DNA of 64,000 bases from a bacterium (lineage in GTDB: Bacteria; Electryoneota; RPQS01): assembly GCA_023382385.1 (NCBI GenBank), contig JAHDVH010000003.1, forward strand, positions 186,001-250,000, given 5' to 3'. Each line of letters opens with the position of its first letter. Position 1 is the stretch's first letter. This document shows positions 55,401 through 62,598 of this stretch, one piece after another. The notes under the pieces are model-generated. The model did not search any database, was not told the DNA's origin, and worked only from the letters and a program-made list of their open reading frames with translations. A program made the translations under genes and the position numbers.

Positions 55401-56083
55401 CCATATTTGAAGAGCCGAGCTTCGCGCACCCAGAGATCCATGATCCCGCCTTCGTTGACGAGATCGTCTTCGACAGACTGAATGAAGCAGGCATGCGGCT
55501 GCGGCCGCTCGTAAGCGTTTTGCGAGCGCTCAAGCTCACCGGTCCGGGAGTTCACAAAGTAGTGGCCCTGCGCGTGTCCCTCGATGGAGTAGGCCCAATG
55601 CAGACCGGTATTGAACCACTGCGGGCTGTTGGGAGCGCAGAATTGGGCGGCCAGCATATACTGCAGCTCGTCGAAGAAAACCCGGGCATCGTGTTCACTG
55701 TCAAAGTAGCCCGATTTCCAGCCCCAATAGGTCCAACAACCGGCCAAACGCCGGAACACTTGCCGCGAATCGCGCTCACCACCGAAGCGGCTGCTTTCGG
55801 GCATCTTGTCCAGAATCGACCAATCCGGTTCATGGCGAAGCAACCATTCCGGTACGCCCTCTTCCCAAACCGGCCGGGTGGCCATAGGGACGCCCGCTTT
55901 GCGCAGGTACTTTTGAGCGAGCACATCCACCGCCACCTGCGACCACGTTTCAGGCGCGTAAACGTCTTTTGCTTCAAACAGAACCTTACCTTCTGGGGAC
56001 GTCAGCTTGGACATCCAAGGGATGAACCGAAGGCCCGTATAGGCCTCTTGCCCCTCAATTGTATGGAAACGAGAAAACTTCAA
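52448..56083 (-). CDS. nrdJ: Adenosylcobalamin-dependent ribonucleotide reductase (class II)
   Basis: The 1211-residue enzyme makes deoxyribonucleotides with a B12-derived radical, independent of oxygen. Visible are the N-terminal NrdJ region ([10 protein letters not shown]), NSPQWFNTG, the active-site segment [21 protein letters not shown] with Cys and Glu, [21 protein letters not shown] and a TSCPD-like domain. The C-terminal part ends in a four-cysteine zinc ribbon (CSECGSF ... CLKCTTCG) followed by C for redox relay. No intein is present. TTG is the likely start, preceded by AAGGAG at seven bases; no ATG lies near the conserved start. No class I or III reductase genes are in the window. 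Confidence 0.95.
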   Translation of the reverse strand: MKFSRFHTIEGQEAYTGLRFIPWMSKLTSPEGKVLFEAKDVYAPETWSQVAVDVLAQKYLRKAGVPMATRPVWEEGVPEWLLRHEPDWSILDKMPESSRFGGERDSRQVFRRLAGCWTYWGWKSGYFDSEHDARVFFDELQYMLAAQFCAPNSPQWFNTGLHWAYSIEGHAQGHYFVNSRTGELERSQNAYERPQPHACFIQSVEDDLVNEGGIMDLWVREARLFKYGSGTGTNFSKVRGEDEILSGGGVSSGLMSFLKIGDRAAGAIKSGGTTRRAAKMVCLDADHPDIEEFISWKVVEEQKVAALVAGSRVCEARLNEILAAAHDPALSQESRLNPKQNLRLAQAITRARRDFIPDPYIHRTLQFAAQGYTAMRIDTYDTDWNNAAYQTVSGQNSNNSVRLTNKFMRAVERDEKWDLKARIDGRVTKSLRARDLWEQISEAAWASADPGLQFDTTINEWNTCPVDGRIEASNPCSEYMFLDDTACNLASLNLMKFLNPASRTFDVVSYRHAIRIWTTVLDISVEMAQFPSRNIARRSYEYRTLGLGYANLGTLAMVMGIPYDSIDARAWCAALTAILTGESYRTSAEMAGQIGAFPAYQRNHEPMLRVIRNHRRAAYGGTLDGYEGLSVPPIPLDVAHCPEYLADAARDVWDEALALGVQNGYRNAQATVVAPTGTIGLVMDCDTTGIEPDYALVKYKKLAGGGYFRIINSSVPIALENLGYGEAEIRQITQYVSGMSTLDGAPHINRESLRAKGLPDASIDKIEEQIKGAISLNFAVAPWIIGADVVRDRLKISDSDLRVAGGDLLTALGYTKEQIRQANDYVCGRMTIEGAPHLKPEHLPVFDCANKCGAYGQRYIQPLAHLKMMGAAQPFISGAISKTINLPRHASVESIKDAYYQSWRMMLKAVALYRDGSKLSQPLNATADDFGIASLGLEEESAERDVVAETVQKIVTTTRRRRLPDRRYGYTQKARIGGHKIYLRTGEYEDGMLGEIFLDMHKEGASFRSLMNCFAIAVSLGLQHGVPLEEYVDAFVFTRFDPNGPVGGNDHIKYATSVIDYVFRELAISYLERHDLAHVVDAQTETSRSDAINGSRRLPEGEVAVVPIAHDTIEEKADREEDSPSTQAYATASASTVEEAQSQTQSHETASYGENHHTNGHVAGQSKSQLIELARRQGYEGDACSECGSFTMVRNGTCLKCTTCGSTSGCS

Positions 56084-56206
56084 GCGCGGCTCCTTGAACC
56101 CGGTGTGAACAATCCTTCTCCCTGCACCAGACGCTACCCTTGTTCATCCGCGCACGCCTCTCGCACATACTTATCATACTGTATCTATACATTCTCTAAC
56201 TCGAAA

Positions 56207-56334
56207 CCACAATATCTGGTATTACGTAGCTGGGGCCGTAATATAGGCGTGAGCCGGCAGTCAGTCAAGGGATATAACACTATTTCGCAAAATGTTTTTG
56301 GCTTAACAAGTACACAAATCACAATATATTCCAC
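56207..56334 (-). promoter_or_regulatory. nrdJ promoter with two NrdR-box-like sequences
   Basis: On the minus strand TTGACT (56263-56268), 17 bases, then TATATT (56240-56245): near-consensus sigma-70, giving a leader of roughly 150 bases. Two sequences resemble the NrdR box (consensus acaCtATATaTtGtgt): ccacaatatctggtat at 56207-56222 (11 of 16 by my alignment) and tcacaatatattccac at 56319-56334 (10 of 16). They flank the promoter 112 bases apart, wider than the usual pair spacing. No cobalamin-riboswitch signature (GCCACTG) is visible in the leader. Confidence 0.55.
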
Positions 56335-56443
56335 TCGTGATTGAGGAAAATCAATAGGATGAGGGTGAGGTGTTAGTTAATTTGAGGTGGATTCTGACTT
56401 TGCGAGCTAAGATCATGTAACATTTTGCAAGATATGTCTTTAC

Positions 56444-56524
56444 TGTGCATATGAGCAAACCTCTCTACTTAGCATTTGCTAACACTTTCAGGGGAGAGTA
56501 TACGAGTTTTTGTTCATATGTGCA
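56444..56524 (+). promoter_or_regulatory. Operator-like palindrome pair around an upstream promoter of rpsR-rpmB-rpmG
   Basis: Two copies of TG-N2-CATATG-N2-CA occur: TGTGCATATGAGCA (56444-56457) and TGTTCATATGTGCA (56511-56524). The longer arms are inverted relatives (13 of 16 bases agree). Between them lies a possible promoter, TTGCTA (56476-56481), 17 bases, TATACG (56499-56504), whose start site would fall within the second copy. This is a plausible regulator-controlled promoter; the regulator is unknown. The rest of the 604-base gap 56084-56687 holds the nrdJ leader and promoter and the downstream promoter. Confidence 0.45.
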
Positions 56525-56590
56525 ACTCCTTCGGACAAGATTTTCGAGAAAAACACATGCTAATGACCCACATCTTTCTGCACTTGGAGC

Positions 56591-56619
56591 TTGACAATAT
56601 CAGGTAGGTGCCGTATATT
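56591..56619 (+). promoter_or_regulatory. Strong sigma-70 promoter of the ribosomal protein cluster
   Basis: Perfect TTGACA (56591-56596), 17-base spacer and TATATT (56614-56619). The transcription start would be near 56626, giving a leader of about 60 bases before rpsR. Confidence 0.85.
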
Positions 56620-56687
56620 TCGGAGCTTTGGCATACAGGGTCCTGAGAGGGCCGCTTCGAGATCATACCAAATTTTTCGCAATCCTC

Positions 56688-56927
56688 ATGGCAAAGATTC
56701 GCACTAACCTGTCCCGGAAGCCGTCGTACCTGGCGGAGCACGGAATCAAGCATATTGACTACAAGGATATCAAGCTGCTGCAGCGGTTTATTGCCCCGAA
56801 CGGCCGCATCCTGCCCCGCCGCTTGACACGACTCACCCGTCAGGAACAGCGCGTGATGACGCTGGCGATCAAGCGTGCCCGCCATATTGCTCTGTTGCCG
56901 TTTGTACAGGACGCGGAAGCGTACTGA
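56688..56927 (+). CDS. rpsR: Ribosomal protein bS18 (cysteine-less form)
   Basis: The 79-residue protein has the S18 core [23 protein letters not shown] and [24 protein letters not shown]. The N-terminal zinc-type cysteine pair of the C+ form is absent (no cysteine at all). It binds the small-subunit platform with S6. ATG 56688 gives the normal length; a longer in-frame GTG/TTG extension lacks similarity. No Shine-Dalgarno is visible before it. Usually rpsR sits with rpsF and rplI, but here it heads a cluster with rpmB and rpmG. Confidence 0.93.
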   Translation: MAKIRTNLSRKPSYLAEHGIKHIDYKDIKLLQRFIAPNGRILPRRLTRLTRQEQRVMTLAIKRARHIALLPFVQDAEAY

Positions 56928-56961
56928 GTTCCGGACCGAATTTAAAACACCTATTTGAATC

Positions 56962-57204
56962 ATGTCTCGAGTTTGCCCAATAACAGGACGCCGCCGCCAT
57001 AAGGCACATAATGTCAGCCATGCGAACAACAAGAGTCGCAAGTGGCAATATCCGAATCTGCGTACGAAGCGCTTCTTTGACGAAGCGACCGGTCAGTGGA
57101 TTCGCGTACGCGTATCGGCGCGCGGTCTGAAGACGCTGACGAAGAATGGCCTGCCCGCCGAGTGGCGCAAGGTCCTTGAGATGCACGCCCAGCTGCAGGG
57201 CTAA
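56962..57204 (+). CDS. rpmB: Ribosomal protein bL28 (C- form)
   Basis: The 80-residue protein begins [12 protein letters not shown] and contains [18 protein letters not shown] and [11 protein letters not shown], the L28 signatures. Only one cysteine is present, so it lacks the zinc-binding CxxC pairs of the C+ type. It is 34 bases after rpsR. Confidence 0.94.
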   Translation: MSRVCPITGRRRHKAHNVSHANNKSRKWQYPNLRTKRFFDEATGQWIRVRVSARGLKTLTKNGLPAEWRKVLEMHAQLQG

Positions 57205-57215
57205 GGAGTAAGAAG

Positions 57216-57401
57216 ATGGCGAAGAAAGCAAAAGAAGGCCGCATCATCGTTACGATCGAGTGCACAGAAGCGCGGGGACAAGGCCTGACGCCGAGCCGCT
57301 ACAGCACGATGAAGAATCGTAAGAATACGCCGGATCGTCTGGAGTTGATGAAGTACAATCCGAACCTCCGCAAGATGACGCTGCACCGCGAAGTGCGCTG
57401 A
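57216..57401 (+). CDS. rpmG: Ribosomal protein bL33 (C- form)
   Basis: The 61-residue protein has the L33 pattern: [37 protein letters not shown] single cysteine, no CxxC pairs. AAGGAG seven bases upstream overlaps the rpmB stop region (11-base gap), so the two are co-translated. Confidence 0.94.
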   Translation: MAKKAKEGRIIVTIECTEARGQGLTPSRYSTMKNRKNTPDRLELMKYNPNLRKMTLHREVR

Positions 57402-57431
57402 TTCATCGGAATAGACGGAGACACACGTTTG

Positions 57432-57461
57432 AACGGGCCGACTTTTGTCGGCCCGTTTTCA
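57432..57461 (+). terminator. Terminator of the ribosomal protein cluster
   Basis: The stem aacgggccgac / gtcggcccgtt is followed by TTCATTT, 30 bases past rpmG. Confidence 0.85.
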
Positions 57462-57469
57462 TTTCAATG

Positions 57470-57503
57470 CAAAGCCCCCGACACTTTGATGTCGGGGGCT
57501 TTA
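57470..57503 (-). terminator. Terminator of the ZU5/YfaP-like lipoprotein gene
   Basis: A 13-base perfect inverted repeat (aaagcccccgaca / tgtcgggggcttt) lies about 40 bases beyond the minus-strand stop at 57544; the T-run is short. Confidence 0.75.
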
Positions 57504-57543
57504 TAGTCAAGGCAAATTAACAGACGCCGCTACTTGCACCGAC

Positions 57544-58887
57544 TTAGCTTTTGGCCGGTCGTTCTACTTGTCGCGTAACGGGACCTGTGCGGGACGGCAG
57601 CCACGTTATTGTCGAACCCGTTATGGTGAAGCGAGCTACTTCGATAGTCTCGCCATTATTGATTGTCCGGGCGTAGGTTCTCGTATTGCCTCTCACGACC
57701 GTACGGACGTTGATTGACTGTGATGCGATACCATTCCCACAGTCGGAGTACCAGTCCACTTCGACTTTGTATTCTCCCGCAGGCGGAGACGTCGTCCAAT
57801 AGATATTCTCGGGACGGCCGTTCTCGTAGTTTCCACAAAGGTTGTCGCGATCCAGAATTCCACCGGTGCTTGATGGGTTGTTTCCATAATAGCACATCAC
57901 GCCTGTGGGGTCTGTCACCCAGAGGTCAAGGTCGAGCGAGAGGACGTTAAACCATGTGAGTGTGACTTGAATGTCTCCTGTTCCAACCGGCGTGGTCGCA
58001 GTGGGGATGCACGCGCAGCGACCGGTATCCGCACCAACGAAGTCACTGGACAGCAGATCAACGCAGTCCGGCGAGTTATAGTGCCAAGCGTTTGCAATGG
58101 TAATTGGTTCAGTGAAGCGATGATGATACTGGCCCGGATTTAAGGGATCCTGACGCTGCAGGCAGAACGTATAGGTTCCTTGAGCGAGATACCAGTTACC
58201 GCGATTGGTCCAGCCGATTTCACCGGGAGGTGCATAGAGAACACCCTGTCCAACTTCCGGAATCCAATCGGCCTGATAGGGATACTCCAGCTCGTAGGTC
58301 TCGACACAGAGATAGAGCCAAGTGTTGCCGATGTTGTTGACTTCCAAACAACCGCTGGCATCATCCACCAAGCCTCGGCCCGTGATGTACCACGGGGAGA
58401 GTTGATAGGTCTGTGCCTTGACCGTACGCGTCTCAGGATCGTATTCCGTGCCGAAATACTCAGGCTGTCCGGTGGTCGGGTTCTGTCTCCACAAGCTTAG
58501 CTCACCGGGGTCACCGTCGCCGGGCACCGGAATGGCGATTTCCACCGGTCGCGCGAAGGTGAAGCCCTCAGGGCCGAAAATGTACACGTCTGAGAGTCTG
58601 TTCAGATTCTGAGGCGGAGTTACTTGCACGTCATTGTTCCGCTCGATTGAAAAGACAACCGAGGCAGGATCCCCGTTGGCCATTGGCGGCACGGCTCCCA
58701 CAGGCACGACGATGCGGGCGCCCGCAGGTGTCTCGATCGTGCCGGATGTCGTACTGGTTACCGTTCCGCTCGCATTCTCGGTCTGCGGCTGCGGGTTATT
58801 ATTGTTGTCTTCATCGTCGTCGCTGGGGCATCCAAGGATCAGCAATAGTGATGTCAAAAAAATTGCGAGATACCACTTCGTCTTCAT
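57544..58887 (-). CDS. Lipoprotein with ZU5-like and YfaP (DUF2135)-like domains
   Basis: The 447-residue protein has a lipobox LILGC-PS followed by an acidic Asp/Asn tract (DDDEDNNNN), a typical flexible tether. Residues about 40-150 resemble ZU5 (TSGTIETPAGARIVVPVGAV). The C-terminal part has the YfaP/DUF2135 pattern: IQVTLTWFNVLSLDLDLWVTDP, then GGILDRDNLCG, PENIYWTTSPPAGEYKVEVDWY. Several cysteines (CLEVNN, CVETYE, CVDLL, CACI) suggest disulfides. GGAGG precedes the ATG. It stands between terminators as a single gene. Role unknown; surface or periplasmic binding is likely. Confidence 0.85.
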   Translation of the reverse strand: MKTKWYLAIFLTSLLLILGCPSDDDEDNNNNPQPQTENASGTVTSTTSGTIETPAGARIVVPVGAVPPMANGDPASVVFSIERNNDVQVTPPQNLNRLSDVYIFGPEGFTFARPVEIAIPVPGDGDPGELSLWRQNPTTGQPEYFGTEYDPETRTVKAQTYQLSPWYITGRGLVDDASGCLEVNNIGNTWLYLCVETYELEYPYQADWIPEVGQGVLYAPPGEIGWTNRGNWYLAQGTYTFCLQRQDPLNPGQYHHRFTEPITIANAWHYNSPDCVDLLSSDFVGADTGRCACIPTATTPVGTGDIQVTLTWFNVLSLDLDLWVTDPTGVMCYYGNNPSSTGGILDRDNLCGNYENGRPENIYWTTSPPAGEYKVEVDWYSDCGNGIASQSINVRTVVRGNTRTYARTINNGETIEVARFTITGSTITWLPSRTGPVTRQVERPAKS

Positions 58888-59106
58888 CAGGCACCTCCGT
58901 CATAAAAGTTATTAGGATAAAATGAAGTTGTTCTTCGCTACTATAATTTAATCCGTAGAATGGCGTAGACAAGAGGCCGGATTGTGTCCTATTGAGCGTA
59001 TAGGAGTTTGTTTGAGACGAACAGACAATTATGGAGAGCGATTGTGCGTCCTCGTAATTGACGGGAAATGATTGTTTGTCACATATCATTTCTGGAAGCG
59101 ATGCCA

Positions 59107-59137
59107 AAGAAAAAGGGGCGGCCATTTGGCCGCCCCT
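59107..59137 (-). terminator. Terminator of the tricorn protease gene
   Basis: On the minus strand, an 11-base stem (aggggcggcca / tggccgcccct) followed by TTTTTC, 23 bases after the stop. The rest of the 272-base gap 58888-59159 is AT-rich and contains the upstream region of the lipoprotein gene. Confidence 0.85.
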
Positions 59138-59159
59138 CGAGCGAGTTTGTCTGTCAATC

Positions 59160-62100
59160 CTATTGGGTCGGGCCGGTCGCCGCCTTTTTAGGGAACGGCG
59201 GCATCGGAGGATACTCCATCGGGTTGTTCTTGATCTGGTCGCGGCACCACTTAATTGCATAATCGAGTTGGTCGTCCTTGCCTTCCAAAAGGTTCTTGGG
59301 AAGATTCTCGACTTCAACAGTCGGGTCAACGCCCGGTCCCTCGATTAGCCATTTCCCGTCAGCTCCCCAGCCAGTGAACTCGGGCTGAGTAGAACCGCCG
59401 CCATCAATAAACGGCTTGCCTCCGCGAATTCCAACCCATCCACCCCACGTGCGCATTCCGACCAGTGGTCCTAAGCCAAGTCGCTTCCAACCTTCCGAAA
59501 ACGTCTCGCCATCCGAACCGGTTTGCTCGTCACAGAGGGCAATTTTATGTCCGAAGAACGAAGTGTAGGGATCGTGATCAACGGCACCGTTGCGAGCCAT
59601 CCCCCATGTCCAGATCTTCCGGTCAATCTGAGACAGTATCCAGCGAGCGATGTTGCCTCCTCCGTTGTTACGCACGTCAAAGATGAAAGCCTTCTTTCCG
59701 TAGACTTGCGGATAATATTCGCGCATGAACTGCTCCATGCCAGCGCCGCCCATGTCCGACAAGTGAAGATACGCGATGTCGTCGCCACCGTGTTTCTTCA
59801 CGTAGTCCATTCGACCCTTTACCCAGTCCCAGTAGCGTAAATCGCCTTCACTGCGCATCGTCCGCACGACATACTCGCGTGCACCATCCAGCGAGGGTTT
59901 GTCGTTCACGGATACCATCACGAGCTTGCCGCCTTTGTTCGAGAGCAGTTCGAAATAGTTCTTGACCGAATTCACCGGTTTACGATCGATGGCAACAAGG
60001 TAGTCACCCGCTTTGACATTGATGCCCGGCTGCATAAGCGGGCTGGAGCGATCTTTGTCCCAGGGATCTGGAGCGAGGATGCGGTCGATTTTGTAATAGC
60101 CATTAGATTCGCGGGTGACATCAATCCCGAGCAATCCGACACTTATCCCACGAGCAGATTCGCGGTCACCACCCATAATGTATGCGTGTCCGGCATTCAG
60201 TTCACCGAAGAGCTGGCCGAGCACGTCATTCAATTCATCGCGATTTGAGATACGATCCAGGAGCTTGGCATAGTGTTCACCCTGTTTCTTCCAGTCCACG
60301 CCGTGCATTCCGGGATCGTAGAAGAAGTCGCGCTGCAGGCGCCAAGCTTCCCAATAGATTTGCCTCCACTCAGCCTGCGGGTCAACGTCATGCGTCCATT
60401 CGTCGAGCTTTAGACCTTTGTCCTTGTCATCCTTGTCCGGCTCAGGCTCCTTTGTGTCACCGGCATCCAACATGGTGAATCCGCCCTTTGTGCGAACCAC
60501 CAGTTTCTTACGGTCGAGCGAGAACGAATACCCGCGCACATCGTCAATGACTTTGTGCTCCTTCTTCTTCTTGATATCAAAACAGCGCAAAGACACAGCG
60601 GGATTCTCATCGTGGACGTTGCTCTTCCAGCCGCGTACATCAAACGCCACGTAGTAGAGCTTGCCCTCCACAGCGCCCAACCCTGTGTACCGGCCTGGAT
60701 CGGCAGGCAACAGAACGATTCGATCAACCAGGCCGTCCCAGTCAATCTTGACCTCTACTTTCTTCTCTTCCTTCTTGTCTTTGTCGTCCTTCTTATCCTT
60801 CTTGTCCTTCTTGTCTTCCTTCTTCTCGTCATCCTTTTTCTCGTCGTCTTTCTTGCTTCCCTCTATCGTGTTGTCATCATAGAGATAAGGACTCTTGGTG
60901 TCCTTTGACAAGGCAAGGGCGAAGAGCTGGCTTGTGCCCAACGTGATGAAGCTGTAATCATTCTCGCCGGAGTAGGGATTCATGAATCTCTGAGAAACAA
61001 AGTAAAGCCACTTGCCGTCCGGATCCCAAGTCGGAGATCCGCTGTCAAACATCGGATCTGTGACCAAGTGGCTGACCTTCTCCTTCATGTCATAAATCTT
61101 GACTCCGCCGAACTTATTCGGCAGCGACACACCATAGGCTATATAACGTGAATCGGGGGACCATTCGTATGAACTGATCTCCCAATCCGAGGTATCGATG
61201 ACGGAGGTGGCGCCGGTTTTCAGATTAATCAGTGCGAGTCTGCGATCCTTATTACCGGCAACCCCCCACTCCCCGTCCGGCGACATCTCGATGCTGAAGT
61301 TGTAAGTTGACGGACCGGGTGCGACTTTGCGGGCTTTACCCTTGCCGTCTGCAGGATAAGCCCACAGCGTTTGTTCGCCCTCTTGATCCGTCCACGCGTA
61401 GATCTCCTTGCCATCTTTGCTGTAGAAGGGGTTCTTCTCGCGCGCACCCGGAGACTCGGAGACTCGCAGTATTACGCCGCGACGCTCAGTGGAGGCTGTA
61501 AACAGTTCTCCTCGGGCACCCAGAACAATCCGCTTGCCGTCGGGCGACAGGCCGAAGTCACTGGTGTAGTCGTCAGGGCTGACGAACTTATCACGGGCCT
61601 GTAAACGTTCGCCTGGTAACTGGACTCTGACCAGCGTTTCATTTCCGGAAGCAAGGTCATAAACGTAGATGTCGGGGCCAACGGAGTATGAGATCTTGCC
61701 ATCGGCGATGCTCGGCCAACGGAGGTCCCAATTCGTGTGCCTCGTAAGCTGCTCGATTCCTGTGCCGTCAGGATTCATGCGATAGAGATTGTCGCGGTCG
61801 TCGTTATTGCGAACGTAATAGATCTTATCCCCAAACCACATCGGCGTGGCATCATTTCCCTTCCACGTCGTCACTTTCTTGTAGTCATGGCTCTTCGTGC
61901 TGCCAACATATATGTCTTCGGCCCAGCCTCCCTGATAACGCTTCCACGTCCTGAATCCCAATGAGAAGCGGGTATATGCAATCCGGTTGCCTTTTGGCTC
62001 GAATGCGATGTGTGCTGCCTCGGGGACTTCCACCTTAACGGGCCAATCCCCATCCACAGATACAGTGAAGATTTCACTGTTGTACTGGCCGTTCAAGAAT

Positions 62101-62474
62101 GCGGTGCGATAAGCAACTTTGCCGTCCGGTGTCCACGCCGCAACCCATTCAGCACCGGGATGATAGGTGAGCCGACGTGGTTCACCGCCGTCAGGTGAGA
62201 TGACGTAGACGTCGACGTTGCCATCATAGTTCGCGCTGAAGGCGATCCACTTGCCATCGGGTGAGAACATTGCGAAACGCTCTTCACCGCTGGCGGAAGT
62301 CAAGCGGCGGGCAACTCCGCCCGAGAGCGGTGCAATCCAGAGATCATTGTCCGCCACGAAGGCGATCTGATTTCCGTACGTGGTTGGCCATCGGTAGTAA
62401 CCGTCCCACGGCGCGGCGAGCACTGTAAGTGCGGTAACCCAGAGAAAGGCGAGAGAGGCGAGAAGTAACTTCAT
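59160..62474 (-). CDS. Tricorn protease homologue (S41, exported)
   Basis: The 1104-residue protein has a signal peptide (…TVLAAPWDGYYRWP). Two beta-propeller domains (about residues 25-540) with repeats like FSPDGKWIAFSANYDG follow. A Lys/Asp-rich low-complexity linker (KKDKKDKKDDKDKKEEKK, about 550-580) precedes the C1 helical region. A PDZ domain is at about 765-860, and the S41 protease core is at 890-1040. The catalytic Ser-Asp is in GSDGETF and the oxyanion glycine-rich stretch in VRNNGGGNIARW. The first active-site pair reads AGH rather than the SH of archaeal tricorn. It degrades oligopeptides, and a signal peptide makes it periplasmic or surface-located here. Confidence 0.9.
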   Translation of the reverse strand: MKLLLASLAFLWVTALTVLAAPWDGYYRWPTTYGNQIAFVADNDLWIAPLSGGVARRLTSASGEERFAMFSPDGKWIAFSANYDGNVDVYVISPDGGEPRRLTYHPGAEWVAAWTPDGKVAYRTAFLNGQYNSEIFTVSVDGDWPVKVEVPEAAHIAFEPKGNRIAYTRFSLGFRTWKRYQGGWAEDIYVGSTKSHDYKKVTTWKGNDATPMWFGDKIYYVRNNDDRDNLYRMNPDGTGIEQLTRHTNWDLRWPSIADGKISYSVGPDIYVYDLASGNETLVRVQLPGERLQARDKFVSPDDYTSDFGLSPDGKRIVLGARGELFTASTERRGVILRVSESPGAREKNPFYSKDGKEIYAWTDQEGEQTLWAYPADGKGKARKVAPGPSTYNFSIEMSPDGEWGVAGNKDRRLALINLKTGATSVIDTSDWEISSYEWSPDSRYIAYGVSLPNKFGGVKIYDMKEKVSHLVTDPMFDSGSPTWDPDGKWLYFVSQRFMNPYSGENDYSFITLGTSQLFALALSKDTKSPYLYDDNTIEGSKKDDEKKDDEKKEDKKDKKDKKDDKDKKEEKKVEVKIDWDGLVDRIVLLPADPGRYTGLGAVEGKLYYVAFDVRGWKSNVHDENPAVSLRCFDIKKKKEHKVIDDVRGYSFSLDRKKLVVRTKGGFTMLDAGDTKEPEPDKDDKDKGLKLDEWTHDVDPQAEWRQIYWEAWRLQRDFFYDPGMHGVDWKKQGEHYAKLLDRISNRDELNDVLGQLFGELNAGHAYIMGGDRESARGISVGLLGIDVTRESNGYYKIDRILAPDPWDKDRSSPLMQPGINVKAGDYLVAIDRKPVNSVKNYFELLSNKGGKLVMVSVNDKPSLDGAREYVVRTMRSEGDLRYWDWVKGRMDYVKKHGGDDIAYLHLSDMGGAGMEQFMREYYPQVYGKKAFIFDVRNNGGGNIARWILSQIDRKIWTWGMARNGAVDHDPYTSFFGHKIALCDEQTGSDGETFSEGWKRLGLGPLVGMRTWGGWVGIRGGKPFIDGGGSTQPEFTGWGADGKWLIEGPGVDPTVEVENLPKNLLEGKDDQLDYAIKWCRDQIKNNPMEYPPMPPFPKKAATGPTQ

Positions 62475-62546
62475 GGAAATACCTTATTTGCAGGACAAGG
62501 AGAAAGGACTATGGGAGCAATCTGTTTCGAGTGAATTGCTTAAGAC

Positions 62547-62581
62547 AAAATGGCCCCCGAAGTATAGGACTCCGGGGGCCA
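62547..62581 (-). terminator. Terminator of the 62599 gene
   Basis: On the minus strand, a long stem ggcccccgga / tcgggggcc (one mismatch region) followed by TTTTGTCTT, 18 bases beyond the stop. Confidence 0.8.
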
Positions 62582-62598
62582 AATTAAGTTGCATCAAC

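Noticed and set aside
56084-56233. Cobalamin riboswitch in the nrdJ leader
   Set aside because: A B12-dependent enzyme made this worth checking, but the conserved GCCACTG core and the pairing loops are not visible.
56518-56607. 29-codon open frame (MCNSFGQD...) between the two promoters of the ribosomal cluster
   Set aside because: It runs through the -35 element of the strong promoter, has no ribosome site and shows no similarity to known leader peptides.
60555-60908. Leucine-rich open frame opposite the tricorn linker
   Set aside because: The poly-Leu/Phe stretch is the antisense reading of the Lys/Asp-rich linker, not a membrane protein.
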